Positions 9,576 to 18,240 of a stretch of DNA of 27,119 nt are shown one piece after another. Source of the DNA: Chara braunii. Its lineage: Eukaryota > Streptophyta > Charophyceae > Charales > Characeae. Location: the NCBI GenBank assembly GCA_003427395.1, contig BFEA01000418.1:1163268-1190386 (forward strand). The letters are read 5' to 3'. How positions within the stretch are numbered: the stretch's first letter is position 1; the number at the start of each line of letters is the position of its first letter. A model generated the notes under the pieces. The model made no database searches. It was not told where the DNA came from and worked only from the letters and a program-made list of their open reading frames with translations. A program made the translations under genes and the position numbers.

Positions 9576-9880
9576 CGAATCATAAAGATCAGCAATTAAC
9601 TATGAATTACCGAGTTAGCAATTGCCTCGCAATTTACAATTACGCAATAATTATTAGTTTGTAAAAGTGTCGATTACCTAAGAATTACCAGATTGTCGAT
9701 TAATTACATAAGAATTACCGCCAGATTTAAATTAACAAACTACCTAGGAATTATGTTGTGATCACAAAAGTCCTAAATTCGAGGGATCGCTACGAATCTT
9801 GCTACACTACTCCCGAAATTCCATCTATCTATCAGATCAAATTTGGGAGCTTTAAGAATTTCTTTTTTGATAGCACTCTC
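9576..9880. repeat. Tandem duplication, copy 2 (uninterrupted)
   Basis: About 305 bp aligned with copy 1. It ends with GATAGCACTCTCGAAGCC, where copy 1 ends GATAGCACTCCATACGAATC, so each unit begins at a CGAA junction. Confidence 0.85.
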
Positions 9881-9935
9881 GAAGCCATATTGTACATTAG
9901 CATGCTTGTGGATCTGGTCATTTGCATCTTCATGA

Positions 9936-10050
9936 TTTATTTCGTATTATGTACAACGAAGTTTCTATCGAAACACACATACACAGTCACATACACCTAC
10001 ACAGGCACGGACGCACAGACATACATAAACATACCTGCACACAACCTTTC
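9936..10050. repeat. Direct repeat pair, copy 1
   Basis: GTATTATGT, then CAAAGTTT-like sequence, then AAAACACACATA(C/T)ACAGTCAC and an imperfect (CA)n tract ending ACAACC. The same order recurs at 10294-10407. Confidence 0.75.
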
Positions 10051-10293
10051 AATTATTGTGTCAAAATAGTTTATGAGACTTGCTTCGATTCTTATCAGGG
10101 TTTTGGACTGACCATTTGCTAGCTTTGCAGGGTTCGTCTGAGTAAAGTCAACTACGTTTCTCATAAATAACACTTACCCTAGTTGACATAGAAGCGTTTC
10201 TCCATCAGTAAAGTACATCACCACTGAATTGTTGGGGTTCGATTTTCATGATCAATCAATAAAAATCCGGCAAAACAATCTGGCTAAATCGTG

Positions 10294-10407
10294 TTTTTTT
10301 TGTATTATGTGTAGCAAAGTTTTGAGCAAAACACACATATACAGTCACACATACATATACAAATACGAAGGCACAGACACACATACACATACCTACATAC
10401 AACCAAA
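10294..10407. repeat. Direct repeat pair, copy 2
   Basis: Second copy of the element at 9936-10050, about 358 bp downstream, diverged mainly by transitions and small indels in the (CA)n part. Confidence 0.75.
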
Positions 10408-11000
10408 CACAGAATTAATTTATGTTTCTTTCAGTGTTCTCGTATTCGTTAGAGTAATCAGCGAATGATAGGAATTAACAATCTATCAGATGCGCTTGTG
10501 ATGTATTAGATGTCTAGACTACGTTATTTGTGTTCTGTCGTTGCCTTGTATAAATTGCTTTCTTTGTGCTTTGTCACTGTGTTACATGTTTAGACTACCT
10601 TCTCTGTGCTTTGGTGCAACTTTGTTGTCCATGCCACTTGCTTTACATATATGTTTGTCGAGCTACTCGCCTACTTGCTCTGTTAATCTTCATTGTCCTT
10701 TGCTTGTATGCCTTGTAGTTCAGTTGTCTTGATGGTGGTGCCTACTTCACTAGACTTTGGCATCTTCATATCCCCACATTATCATCATCCCACTTCATCC
10801 GGTCATAGTTGTTTGATTTTCAAACAAGAGCACGAGGAGGGGGAGAAAAGGGTAGTTAGGGTTGTTCAATTTTTATTCTTCTTGACTGGATGGGTAGTAG
10901 AATGATAGGTATATGGCGGTTTCTGTTTAGCATAAACGTTCGTGCTCTTTGCTTTAGAGTTCTATGCTCTGTAACTATACCTGCTTTACGACAATTTTTT
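10408..11000. other. No gene recognised
   Basis: T-rich DNA with recurring CTTTGTGCTTTG and GTTCTGTC words at 10530-10640. Short frames have no recognisable domain. Confidence 0.45.
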
Positions 11001-11787
11001 CATTCCTCTACATTTACATGGTAATCATTGGGCACTTGGCTATATCGACAACAAAAATCATACTTTTTTTTTTTACGATAGTTTAAATTCTTCAAACAAT
11101 TTTTTTTTCTAAAATATGCATGACTAGTTTCAACATCGAACAAATATACTTTCTACAATGACAAACATACCTCAAATTTATATCCGTGGTCCACAACAAA
11201 CCAATTTTAATGATTCTGGAATTTTTGTATTAACAATGGTACGGTTTTGCTTTTAACACCACCTTTTTCTCATATTACAAATTTTAGCCAACTAGATATG
11301 TCATTTTATCGATCTTTTATACATGACCAACTCTCTACAAATGTACTCAAATCAATAATTTCACAATCGCATAATATATTATTCATTCCTCCTTCATACA
11401 ACTGTCAATAAATATCTTATATAATTTCATATTTACATTTTATAAATTGTTTTTAAATAAATTTCAATGAATATAATATATATATATTTATTATTATTAT
11501 TTCCCTCTTAAATAACTGTATTCTCCTACACCTATCCAAATAATTTCGAATTTTATCAACTTAAAACAAATCATTTAGGAAAAATAATTTTGTCATTTCA
11601 AAAACAAAAATTTCGCTTCTAAAATTTAAATTATGTGCTCAAACTAAAAGGAAACTTTCTTCAAACTACTATCTAAAACATAAAATATATAACATTTTCA
11701 ATAATATACTTGATAAAAAAACAAAACATCCAAATTTTTTAATTCATACATTACAATGTTTGTTTCTTGTGTTTTTCAAACAAACAG

Positions 11788-12390
11788 AAACAAATTGACT
11801 TGAAGAACATTGTCAGTGAAATGGACGCTTCATCGAATGTCGGACATACACATATTCGATTCTGTCGATCAACAGATTCACCTATATTTGATCCCGTCCT
11901 TCGCAACTACTACCCATCTTCTGCTAATCATTCACCAAATACATTAATTTCATTAGAACATATATTAGAAGGATTTCGAATTGCATATAGTCGTGCACAT
12001 TATTGTGATATTCAGAATCCTATAATCACACCAACCCTTGACGACTTTTTCGTTATCGATCCTTTTCGTTCAACTTTAACACCATTATTTCTTTTTATTT
12101 GTCACTATAACCCCGTTGAAGTTACAAGAGCACAATATGCATATCACTCTTCTTATCAAGCCCCACCAAATACTAGACTACTCTTTCATTTTTTACGTCA
12201 TACTGCACTAATAACATTTCAATTTGATCAAATAACATTTTTCATCATTAACATCATCACTGCTATGCGAATAATCTCACATTCATTTTTTTCATTCGTT
12301 CTTCTTTCGTTAATTACATTTCACAACACCCCTTTACATTCTTTATCATTCAGTGCAACACAAGAATTTATCGAAAATTTATCACATTAA
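11788..12390 (+). CDS. Candidate coding exon, unknown protein (segment X1)
   Basis: An open frame of about 200 codons follows a plausible acceptor (AG at 11786-11787). The first ATG in frame is at 11821 and gives MDASSNVGHTHIRFC. The first two thirds have mixed composition (ISLEHILEGFRIAY, ITPTLDDFFVIDPF, QYAYHSSYQAPPN). The end from about 12230 becomes hydrophobic and AT-driven (ITFFIINIIT), so the true exon may end earlier at an unseen donor or the tail may be a single membrane segment. In DNA this AT-rich, a 207-codon frame is unusual because TAA and TAG are frequent. It lies just upstream of the paralogous segment A1. I do not recognise the family. Confidence 0.4.
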   Translation, partial: KQIDLKNIVSEMDASSNVGHTHIRFCRSTDSPIFDPVLRNYYPSSANHSPNTLISLEHILEGFRIAYSRAHYCDIQNPIITPTLDDFFVIDPFRSTLTPLFLFICHYNPVEVTRAQYAYHSSYQAPPNTRLLFHFLRHTALITFQFDQITFFIINIITAMRIISHSFFSFVLLSLITFHNTPLHSLSFSATQEFIENLSH

Positions 12391-12416
12391 ATAACAGCAA
12401 ATCTAACTAATTTTAG

Positions 12417-12912
12417 AGGACACATCATTCATAACAAGATGTGTGAACTACAAGCATTTATTGAAAGACCAAGACCTTCCGGATCGTTGCTGGTAACGGG
12501 GAGAGGATACCTCGTACAATTCAGATGACGTTGGATAAGAGATATACGCGTGGTCGACATGATTCTCGCCGACACGGACCAAGAAGCAGAAGTCCAAAAC
12601 ATACATTGGACACTTACAAATGTCAACGGGACAACATACAACGACATACTATCATTACTACGGAAGGAAACTGTATACGACTACAATGAAGACTTTGCTA
12701 TGCCAACAATCAGAACTGTATTAACATTCAACTGTACTACGGGTCACATGATTCATATATGGAATGATCAACAATATTTATGTTTCAATGCCAATACAAG
12801 ATCAATGGAGCCTGCTCCATCAAACAGAATTACATGAGATAATATGGAATCTACATTGAGCGACTACTTCAAATCATCGACAATATCAAGATACAGCAAC
12901 GTAAATTACAAG
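12417..12912 (+). pseudogene. Unknown-family segment A1, paralogous to 13910-14399, with internal stops
   Basis: Read in one frame from a plausible acceptor (ATTTTAG ending at 12416). The first ATG is at 12439. A TGA at 12526-12528 interrupts it, and a second TGA at 12835-12837 falls close to where the paralogue ends. The frame then stays open to a GTAACA donor-like site at 12913. Conserved blocks with A2: RW, LADTDQ(E/Q), a 20-residue ungapped stretch from H to SLLR including TY.DI, VYDY(N/D)E, and an F(N/D)A motif. The relation spans roughly 130 residues without large gaps. The first TGA sits beside the RW motif where A2 has one codon fewer, so this copy is probably damaged unless spliced in a way I cannot see. 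After the second TGA the frame reads SDYFKS, echoing SDYMKS before the A2 domain; this could be chance. Confidence 0.5.
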
Positions 12913-13110
12913 GTAACAAATATCAAAATCAAATAAAACTCCGTTTCTTTTTCCTTTTCAAATCTTGTATCATTATTCCTCTCCGTAATAATAATTACAT
13001 TCAATCTTCATTCCTTTATATCATTTATTATCATTATAAATATTTATTTCCTAATACTATCTACATAACATATCAATCCTTCATTAAATCCCCATTAATC
13101 TTTACATATT

Positions 13111-13307
13111 TATTCGTTTCTTAATGCCAAATCCACAATATACCATTTAATAATATCATAGATTAGATCATTTTTTTTCAAAATTTAAATGCATTTGAAA
13201 ATGACATCGATTTAAAATACTTTTCTCAACTTCGCATAATTGCAATTCATATACAAGAAACACTGGACCCAGCGTCCAACATATAATAAAATAATAAACC
13301 CTTTAAT
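13111..13307. repeat. Duplicated non-coding segment R1 (pair with 15206-15410)
   Basis: About 195 bp starting TATTCGTTTCTTAATGCC and ending near ATAATAAAACCC-like sequence. Shared blocks with R2 include TTCATATACAAGA, CATATAATAAAATAATAAA and AATACTTTT. It lies between A1 and the candidate exon at 13398. Confidence 0.8.
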
Positions 13308-13397
13308 TTCTAAAAAATCATCTTATATAATCATTCTTCTCCATAATGATACTTACATATAATTTCTATTTCTCTATGTCGTTTACTTTTTTTGCAG

Positions 13398-13610
13398 GTG
13401 CTTGTTTCTATTCATCGCTTATATATTATGGCGATCACTCACCAATCTTTCAATAATCTCCGTTCATACTTAAAACAGTCTAATCTCCATCATACAATAG
13501 AAATCAATGAAGAAGGCATTGTACTATCTTATTTTGCTTATCACTCTACAACTTCTATTTTTTTATATATCTTCCTAACAGATATCATACAATTAATAAC
13601 AAAATTTTAA
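13398..13610 (+). CDS. Candidate exon, unknown (possible relic of segment X)
   Basis: An open frame follows a good acceptor (T-run then TTTGCAG ending 13397) and stops at 13608-13610. It encodes about 70 residues, including LRSYLKQ and YFAYHSTTS. Segment X1 has FRSTL and QYAYHSSYQ at a spacing that differs by one residue, so this may be a diverged partial copy of X. That would fit the X-A order being duplicated, but the evidence is only two short motifs. No family is recognised. Confidence 0.25.
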   Translation: MLVSIHRLYIMAITHQSFNNLRSYLKQSNLHHTIEINEEGIVLSYFAYHSTTSIFLYIFLTDIIQLITKF

Positions 13611-13909
13611 AATTTTCGTATTGCAATTATCAACGACATCATTTGTACTCTTGATGCTTCTCATCCGTAACAAGAATTTTATTAACTAATAATTCTTATC
13701 ACAGATTGATTTCTACATCCCTTATAACTTTCAATGCATCATTCGCTTCTACATACATTCTAAATTAAATTATAACAATATAATACATAGCTCATGACAT
13801 ACAAAACATCATATTTTTAATTCTATATAAACTATATACAATATTATATTTCTTTTCCTATATTATAGCTATAAAATAACTCGGTTTCTTTTGTTATATT
13901 TCATGGCAG

Positions 13910-14399
13910 ATCAAATACAACTACAAAAAGACCATCAAGACCAAGCGACTACATGAAATCTGAAACACAACATGGAAGATACATATATCATACGAGAACA
14001 ATCGACCTCGAACGATACCTTCAATTTCTTCCTATGTATCATTTATTGCCGATTGTTGAAACTGGACTTCTAGTACATTATCACAGATGGCATAGAGGAC
14101 AACAAAACATGGCTACATTGTATTTGGCTGATACAGATCAACAAGAAGCTGTCGAGGACACCCATGCAGCACTTAATACAAAATATATAGACACATATAG
14201 AGATATAAGTTCATTACTGCGATTAACCGCAGTCTATGATTACGATGAAAACTATGACATTCCACTAATAGAAACAACTATGACACCCCATTATACGTCT
14301 AATCACCACAAATTATTAGAACCTCCAGGACTGACATTCGATGCTGATTTCCAACACATGATACCACAACCTCTTCCTATCCATACATTACCACTTTGA
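13910..14399 (+). CDS. Unknown-family segment A2, intact paralogue of A1
   Basis: An uninterrupted frame runs from an acceptor (CATGGCAG ending 13909) to TGA at 14397-14399. The first ATG is at 13953 and gives 148 residues. It is mostly hydrophilic, with LADTDQQEAVEDTH, YRDISSLLR and VYDYDENYDIPLI. No signal peptide or membrane segment is apparent. Because A1 and A2 keep blocks of amino-acid identity while their DNA has diverged, the segment was probably under protein-level selection for part of its history. Splice phase at the acceptor is 1 if it is used. The neighbour upstream (13398) may be another exon of the same gene. I do not recognise the family; a host gene, a transposon-carried gene or an integrated viral gene are all possible. 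Confidence 0.5.
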
Positions 14400-14741
14400 C
14401 AAAATACACCTCCTATTTCTTTATAATACAAATAAATAAAAAATCAATCGCTCATATAAATTTCTTAATTAATATAAAAACTACAATCCATCTTTTTCTT
14501 CCTTATATTTTCCTTCATTTTCTATGTACCATAACATAAAATTTCTAACATTGCTTTCAAAAATAATTCCAAAATTGTAATTTTTTCCCCCTTTTTTTAC
14601 TTCAAAAAACACATTACTTGATGCTAACTAAATCTCTTCCTATACATTTAATTCATCTAAACATAATTCTTCAATTCTATGTCAATTTACAAAAGAAAAT
14701 ACTTATTTGTAAAAACACTAAACATACTACTTCATTATAAA

Positions 14742-14811
14742 AATACTAAATTAAAATTTGTATAAGATTTCAACTAGCTTTATAGAATTAACTTGCTTAT
14801 CTTGGCAACGA
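14742..14811. repeat. Diverged repeat pair, copy 1 (with 15696-15760)
   Basis: AAATACTAAATTAAAATTTGT, then TAGAATTAACTTG and a CGAC end, match the order of blocks at 15696-15760. Confidence 0.4.
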
Positions 14812-14926
14812 CCATCAACTCGTTACTCTATTCAAACATTCAGTAATAGCATTTTCATTACTTACTGGGAAGTACAATACACAAAGCTTGAAATAAGGTG
14901 ACAATCTATACCCTTAACAATAATTC

Positions 14927-15240
14927 ACGACGATAAGGCGGCTTATCAATGTCAATATCTTCATGCCGTTATCACTATTCTCATTAGTTGCTAGGAAGTA
15001 CAGTACACAAGGCTTGAACTTGTTCAAAAATTTGATTTTTTGCAGCTCTATTCGTTTTTTAATGCCCAATCCACAGTACATGAACGACGAGAAGGCGGCT
15101 TATCAATGTCAATATCTTCATGCCATCGTCATTGTTCTTATTAGTTGCTAGGAAGTACAGTACACAAGTTTTGAACTTGTTCAAAAATTTGGTTTTTTTC
15201 AGCTCTATTCGTTTTTTAATGCCCAATCCACAGTACATGA
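14927..15240. repeat. 157-bp tandem duplication
   Basis: Unit 1 is 14927-15083 and unit 2 is 15084-15240, offset by exactly 157 bp at several blocks (ACGACGA, TATCAATGTCAATATCTTCA, AATGCCCAATCCACAGTACA). A partial, more diverged unit precedes it at about 14800-14926. Unit ends overlap the start of R2. The head of the unit is the dispersed repeat also seen at 5216-5297. The small frames on both strands are shadows of the duplication. Confidence 0.9.
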
Positions 15241-15410
15241 AATTAAACAATAAATCAAAATTAGATTAGATTTGTTTTCTGAAATTTTAGATACACTTGA
15301 AAATAACATTGATCGAAAATACTTTTTGCGACTTCGCATGACTACAGTTCATATACAAGAGACGCTGAACCCAATTTCGAGCATATAATAAAATAATAAA
15401 TCCCTTAATA
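15206..15410. repeat. Duplicated non-coding segment R2 (pair with 13111-13307)
   Basis: Second copy of R1, about 2.1 kb downstream. The A1-to-A2 offset is about 1.55 kb, so the interval between A and R is about 0.5 kb longer here, largely accounted for by the 157-bp tandem units. Confidence 0.8.
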
Positions 15411-15797
15411 TTAAGTTGTTTTTTTACTTTTCTCTTATTTTTCTTTTTAAACAATATATATGCTTTAAAATACATCATACACTTAATTTTGATATGTTTA
15501 AATCAAACATAAACAAATTTGCATTTTTTCAAATTCATTAAATATTTTTTTGTTACGTTTTTTTTTTTCTTTGACTTCTTATGTTTTCTGATATTTCACC
15601 TATACATCATATCATTTCTTTTTTTAAAATTTAATAAGTTCCTCTCTTTTTCAAATCAAAGATTTTTGTTTCTTGCCTTAAAAAATATCATAGTTTTAAA
15701 AAACTAAAATAAAATTTGTAGAAAAAACAATTTATTGAAGTAACTTAAGTTTCATTGACGACTTTATTATATTATACAACAATGTATATATAGTTAG
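15411..15797. other. No gene recognised
   Basis: Very AT-rich DNA with T-runs. It contains the second copy of the diverged pair at 15696-15760 and a TATATATA at about 15784 just before the next small frame. Confidence 0.4.
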
Positions 15798-16016
15798 ATG
15801 CCTTTTAAAATAAACACAGTTCTCATCATAAATTTAAAACAAAACCCCTTCGACCTCAGGCATCTAACTACATATACATTGCTATACAATACAACAATAC
15901 CCTCAATCCGAATTCTAGACATCGACACCATCAAATACACTGAGCTACAAATAAAAATGTTATCAGATACTCTCTTCCCAACATCCCGACATCTACATAA
16001 ATATAATATATTCTAA
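15798..16016 (+). CDS. Small open reading frame, unknown
   Basis: A 72-codon frame starts at ATG 15798, about 8 bases after a TATATATA stretch, and ends at TAA. It reads MPFKINTVLIINLKQNPFDL and later IPSIRILDIDTIKY. Composition is less biased than the surrounding T-rich frames. I see no domain, and a chance frame is possible. It is the last unit of the AT-rich segment. Confidence 0.2.
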   Translation: MPFKINTVLIINLKQNPFDLRHLTTYTLLYNTTIPSIRILDIDTIKYTELQIKMLSDTLFPTSRHLHKYNIF

Positions 16017-16210
16017 AATAAAAAAAGTTGCCTCATATAATCATCCATGCAACCCCCAACGCCACAATCTCATATTCCCTGGCTGCGCCCCCGCACCCCG
16101 AGCGGTTCCAGTTGCACCGACTCATAAGGAGGTTGAACCTCGACAATCAGCCTTTGCGCCTGAACCCGGCGCCAATAGCGTCTAGGTCCAGGCACAGAGA
16201 TGATAGAGAA

Positions 16211-16211
16211 C

Positions 16212-16271
<60 letters not shown>
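16211..16271. repeat. (GA)n microsatellite
   Basis: Nearly perfect GA dinucleotide run of about 60 bp with one AAA interruption. It makes an Arg-Glu reading frame that is not a gene. Confidence 0.95.
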
Positions 16272-16273
<2 letters not shown>

Positions 16274-16599
16274 GAAGGGTACCTACCTACCTACCTACTT
16301 ACCTGGTTGGCCCCTCGTCGAAGACTTCAACGACAGGATGAGCAAAATCGAATGAATCTTCCACTAGAACATGGAAATATACACCCCCACATGTTGCCTT
16401 TCCTCTCCCCTCAGTCGAATTCAGGATTTGTGCCCGTTCGTTCGAAGAAACGGGCAGCAGACTCAACTTTAGGTAAACTTTTTTTCGTTTTCTTTTTAGT
16501 TTTTCTTTTCCCTTCCCCATTTTGTGGCCATTAGACAGCAGAATATGGGAAAAAACGGGAAAAGGGGCAGAAACGAGGCAATTGCCTCGTGAAAAACTG

Positions 16600-16637
<38 letters not shown>

Positions 16638-17126
16638 TCTTTTCGACTGTATGGGAGCAAGAAAGACTCCTACTTCAGTTTTGAGACGAGTGACTGGGGC
16701 CGCGAGATCTCAGATCTCGTGGCTCACAACGCACTCGTGGGGGAGATGGAGAGAACAAGGGAGAGAGAGGAAAACGTGGTGGTTGGGAGGAGGAGGACCT
16801 ACTCCTCCCAACTTGACAACTGTCCTCCCCGTTTTCAGGGGAGGGCAACAGAGGGAAGGAGTAGGTTGTTGACAGATCACTACATGCTTCTGGCTCAAAT
16901 CACGGCCAGGAGCATTGCAGTTGAGGAGGTTGGGGTTTTTTTTAATTATTATTTTTTATTTTTTTTATTTTATTTTTTTTATTTTATTTTTTTTATTTTG
17001 TGTGAGGACACTTGTCCTCACGTGGTGCTACCTCTGGCAGAAGGTCAGAAGCTGCTAGGGGTAAATGTCAGGCTCCAGTTTTTGAAGGGAGCCTGGATAT
17101 TGAAGGGTCACTATGAAAAATGCTAG

Positions 17127-17187
17127 GTACAGTCTTTTCCCCAATGTATCTGCCCTGGAAAAAGGGTCTAGATACATCAAACTGTAC
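17127..17187. repeat. Long three-tier stem-loop
   Basis: Three nested perfect arms: GTACAGT/ACTGTAC (outer), ATGTATCT/AGATACAT (middle), CCCT/AGGG (inner, extended by a G.U pair). A 10-versus-3-nt asymmetric internal loop separates outer and middle. The shape resembles a small-RNA precursor, but no expression evidence is available. Confidence 0.6.
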
Positions 17188-17453
17188 GGGGTTGTATCTC
17201 TCCAACCCCTTATCAGAAAAATAAAAGAAAAATAGATTTGAAAATGGCAGGAGCCTAGCTATCTCGTGAGATTCCGAGATAGCTGGGAAAAAAAAGGAAA
17301 AATAAAATAGGGCAGTTAAAGAAACTGCCCCACACTAAGGATGTGGCTGTGGTGCGGCCACAATCAGCCCTGGATCCTGACCAGATCAAGGGCTCACAGT
17401 GAACCCGCGATTTTGTGTAGGGGCTGAACTGACGCCCAACCCTCCTCAGCCAC

Positions 17454-17460
17454 TATAAAA
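17454..17460 (+). promoter_or_regulatory. TATA box candidate
   Basis: TATAAAA in a C-rich context (preceded by CCTCAGCCAC), at the downstream part of hairpin island II and about 330 bp before the 54-bp array. It would suit a transcript start near 17485-17495, possibly of an LTR or non-coding transcript. No coding region follows that I can recognise. Confidence 0.35.
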
Positions 17461-17786
17461 CAGACAGCTGCCCCCAAACTGCCACACTATGCACTTGTGA
17501 TGCCAGTGTGTGACGAACACACTTGAGTGTTGCTGGCTGCTGGAGCTGCTGCCTGAGGCAACGTGAGGAGAGGCTGAATGTCTGCAGAGGAGCGCAAAGA
17601 GGAGAGATGGGCAGCCATAGCCAAGGCAGGGAGCACTCTGTTCCCCTTCCCTCTAGCTGGTGTTGGTCCCATGGGACAGACCCAGTGACGTTGCGGGACT
17701 ACGGCAGTGCGGCACAGTGAAATTTGGGCCAGGGGCCCAAATTTTATTAATTTTGGCATGTTCTTTTTCACCGTAGTAGTACAGGG

Positions 17787-18240
17787 GTGCTGCCGAAATT
17801 CTGCGGCAGCGACGTGGCTTTTTACGGCAGCGGTACGGAAGTGCTGCCGAAATTCAGCAGCGGCGGTTCTGTTTTTTTCGGCGGTGGTGCGGAAGCGCTG
17901 TCGGATTTTTGTGGCGGCGGTTCTGTTTTTTTCGGCGGTGGTGCGGAAGCACTGCCGGATTTTTGCGGCAACGGTTCTGTTTTTTTCGACGATGGTGCAA
18001 AAGCGCTGCCGAATTTTTGCGGCAGCAACTCGGGTTTTNTACAGCGGNNGCGCTGTCGGATTTTTGTGGCGGCGGTTCTGTTTTTTTCGGCGGTGGTGCG
18101 GAAGCACTGCCGGATTTTTGCGGCAACGGTTCTGTTTTTTTCGACGATGGTGCAAAAGCGCTGCCGAATTTTTGCGGCAGCAACTCGGGTTTTAATGGTG
18201 GTAGTGCAGAAGCGCTACCGGATTTTTTTTGTGGCGTCAG
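17787..18240. repeat. 54-bp minisatellite, about eight units, broken by assembly gaps
   Basis: Units start at 17787, 17841, 17895, 17949, 18003, 18050, 18104, 18158 and 18212 (partial), each exactly 54 bp except across the Ns (18039, 18048, 18049). Each unit has an A/T-rich loop (AATTTTTG or similar) flanked by GC arms. Arms pair perfectly over 7 bp in 17789-17810 and 18005-18026. Because 54 is divisible by three and stops are rare, several frames on both strands stay open (FFGGGAEALPDFCG in one). These are repeat artefacts unless a transcript proves otherwise. Confidence 0.9.

Larger units (their letters stand above)
11000..16030. other. AT-rich, + strand G-poor segment
   Basis: Composition changes sharply here and again at about 16045, where GC-rich DNA resumes. 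Counted lines: 13021-13080 has 0 G and 11 C; 14461-14520 has 0 G and 12 C; 13681-13740 has 3 G and 13 C. The segment contains the candidate exons at 11788, 12417, 13398, 13910 and 15798 and several internally duplicated non-coding blocks. It may be a distinct inserted or duplicated unit rather than local base-composition drift. Confidence 0.7.
16431..17744. other. Hairpin island II: dense perfect short inverted repeats, non-coding
   Basis: Perfect stems: 16431-16456 (8 bp), 16574-16589 (16-bp palindrome), 16632-16652 (8 bp), 16686-16692/16732-16738 (7 bp) enclosing 16703-16719 (8 bp, extended by a G.U pair), 16782-16812 (11 bp), 16824-16844 (7 bp), 17002-17021 (9 bp), 17069-17095 (8 bp), 17127-17187 (three stacked stems), 17188-17209 (7 bp), 17257-17284 (10 bp), 17310-17330 (8 bp), 17342-17362 (6 bp), 17366-17394 (6 and 4 bp around one mismatch), 17666-17677 (12-bp palindrome), 17720-17744 (11 bp, loop AGG). 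The stem sequences are unrelated. The GTGCCCGTTCG hairpin also occurs in island I at 3551, and a TAGCG(C/T)CTAGGT(A/C)CAGGC word occurs both here (16176) and at 3610. A (TA)n run is at 16602-16634 and a T/A-rich tract at 16935-17000. Open frames in this region are explained by palindromes and simple sequence. Confidence 0.75.
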
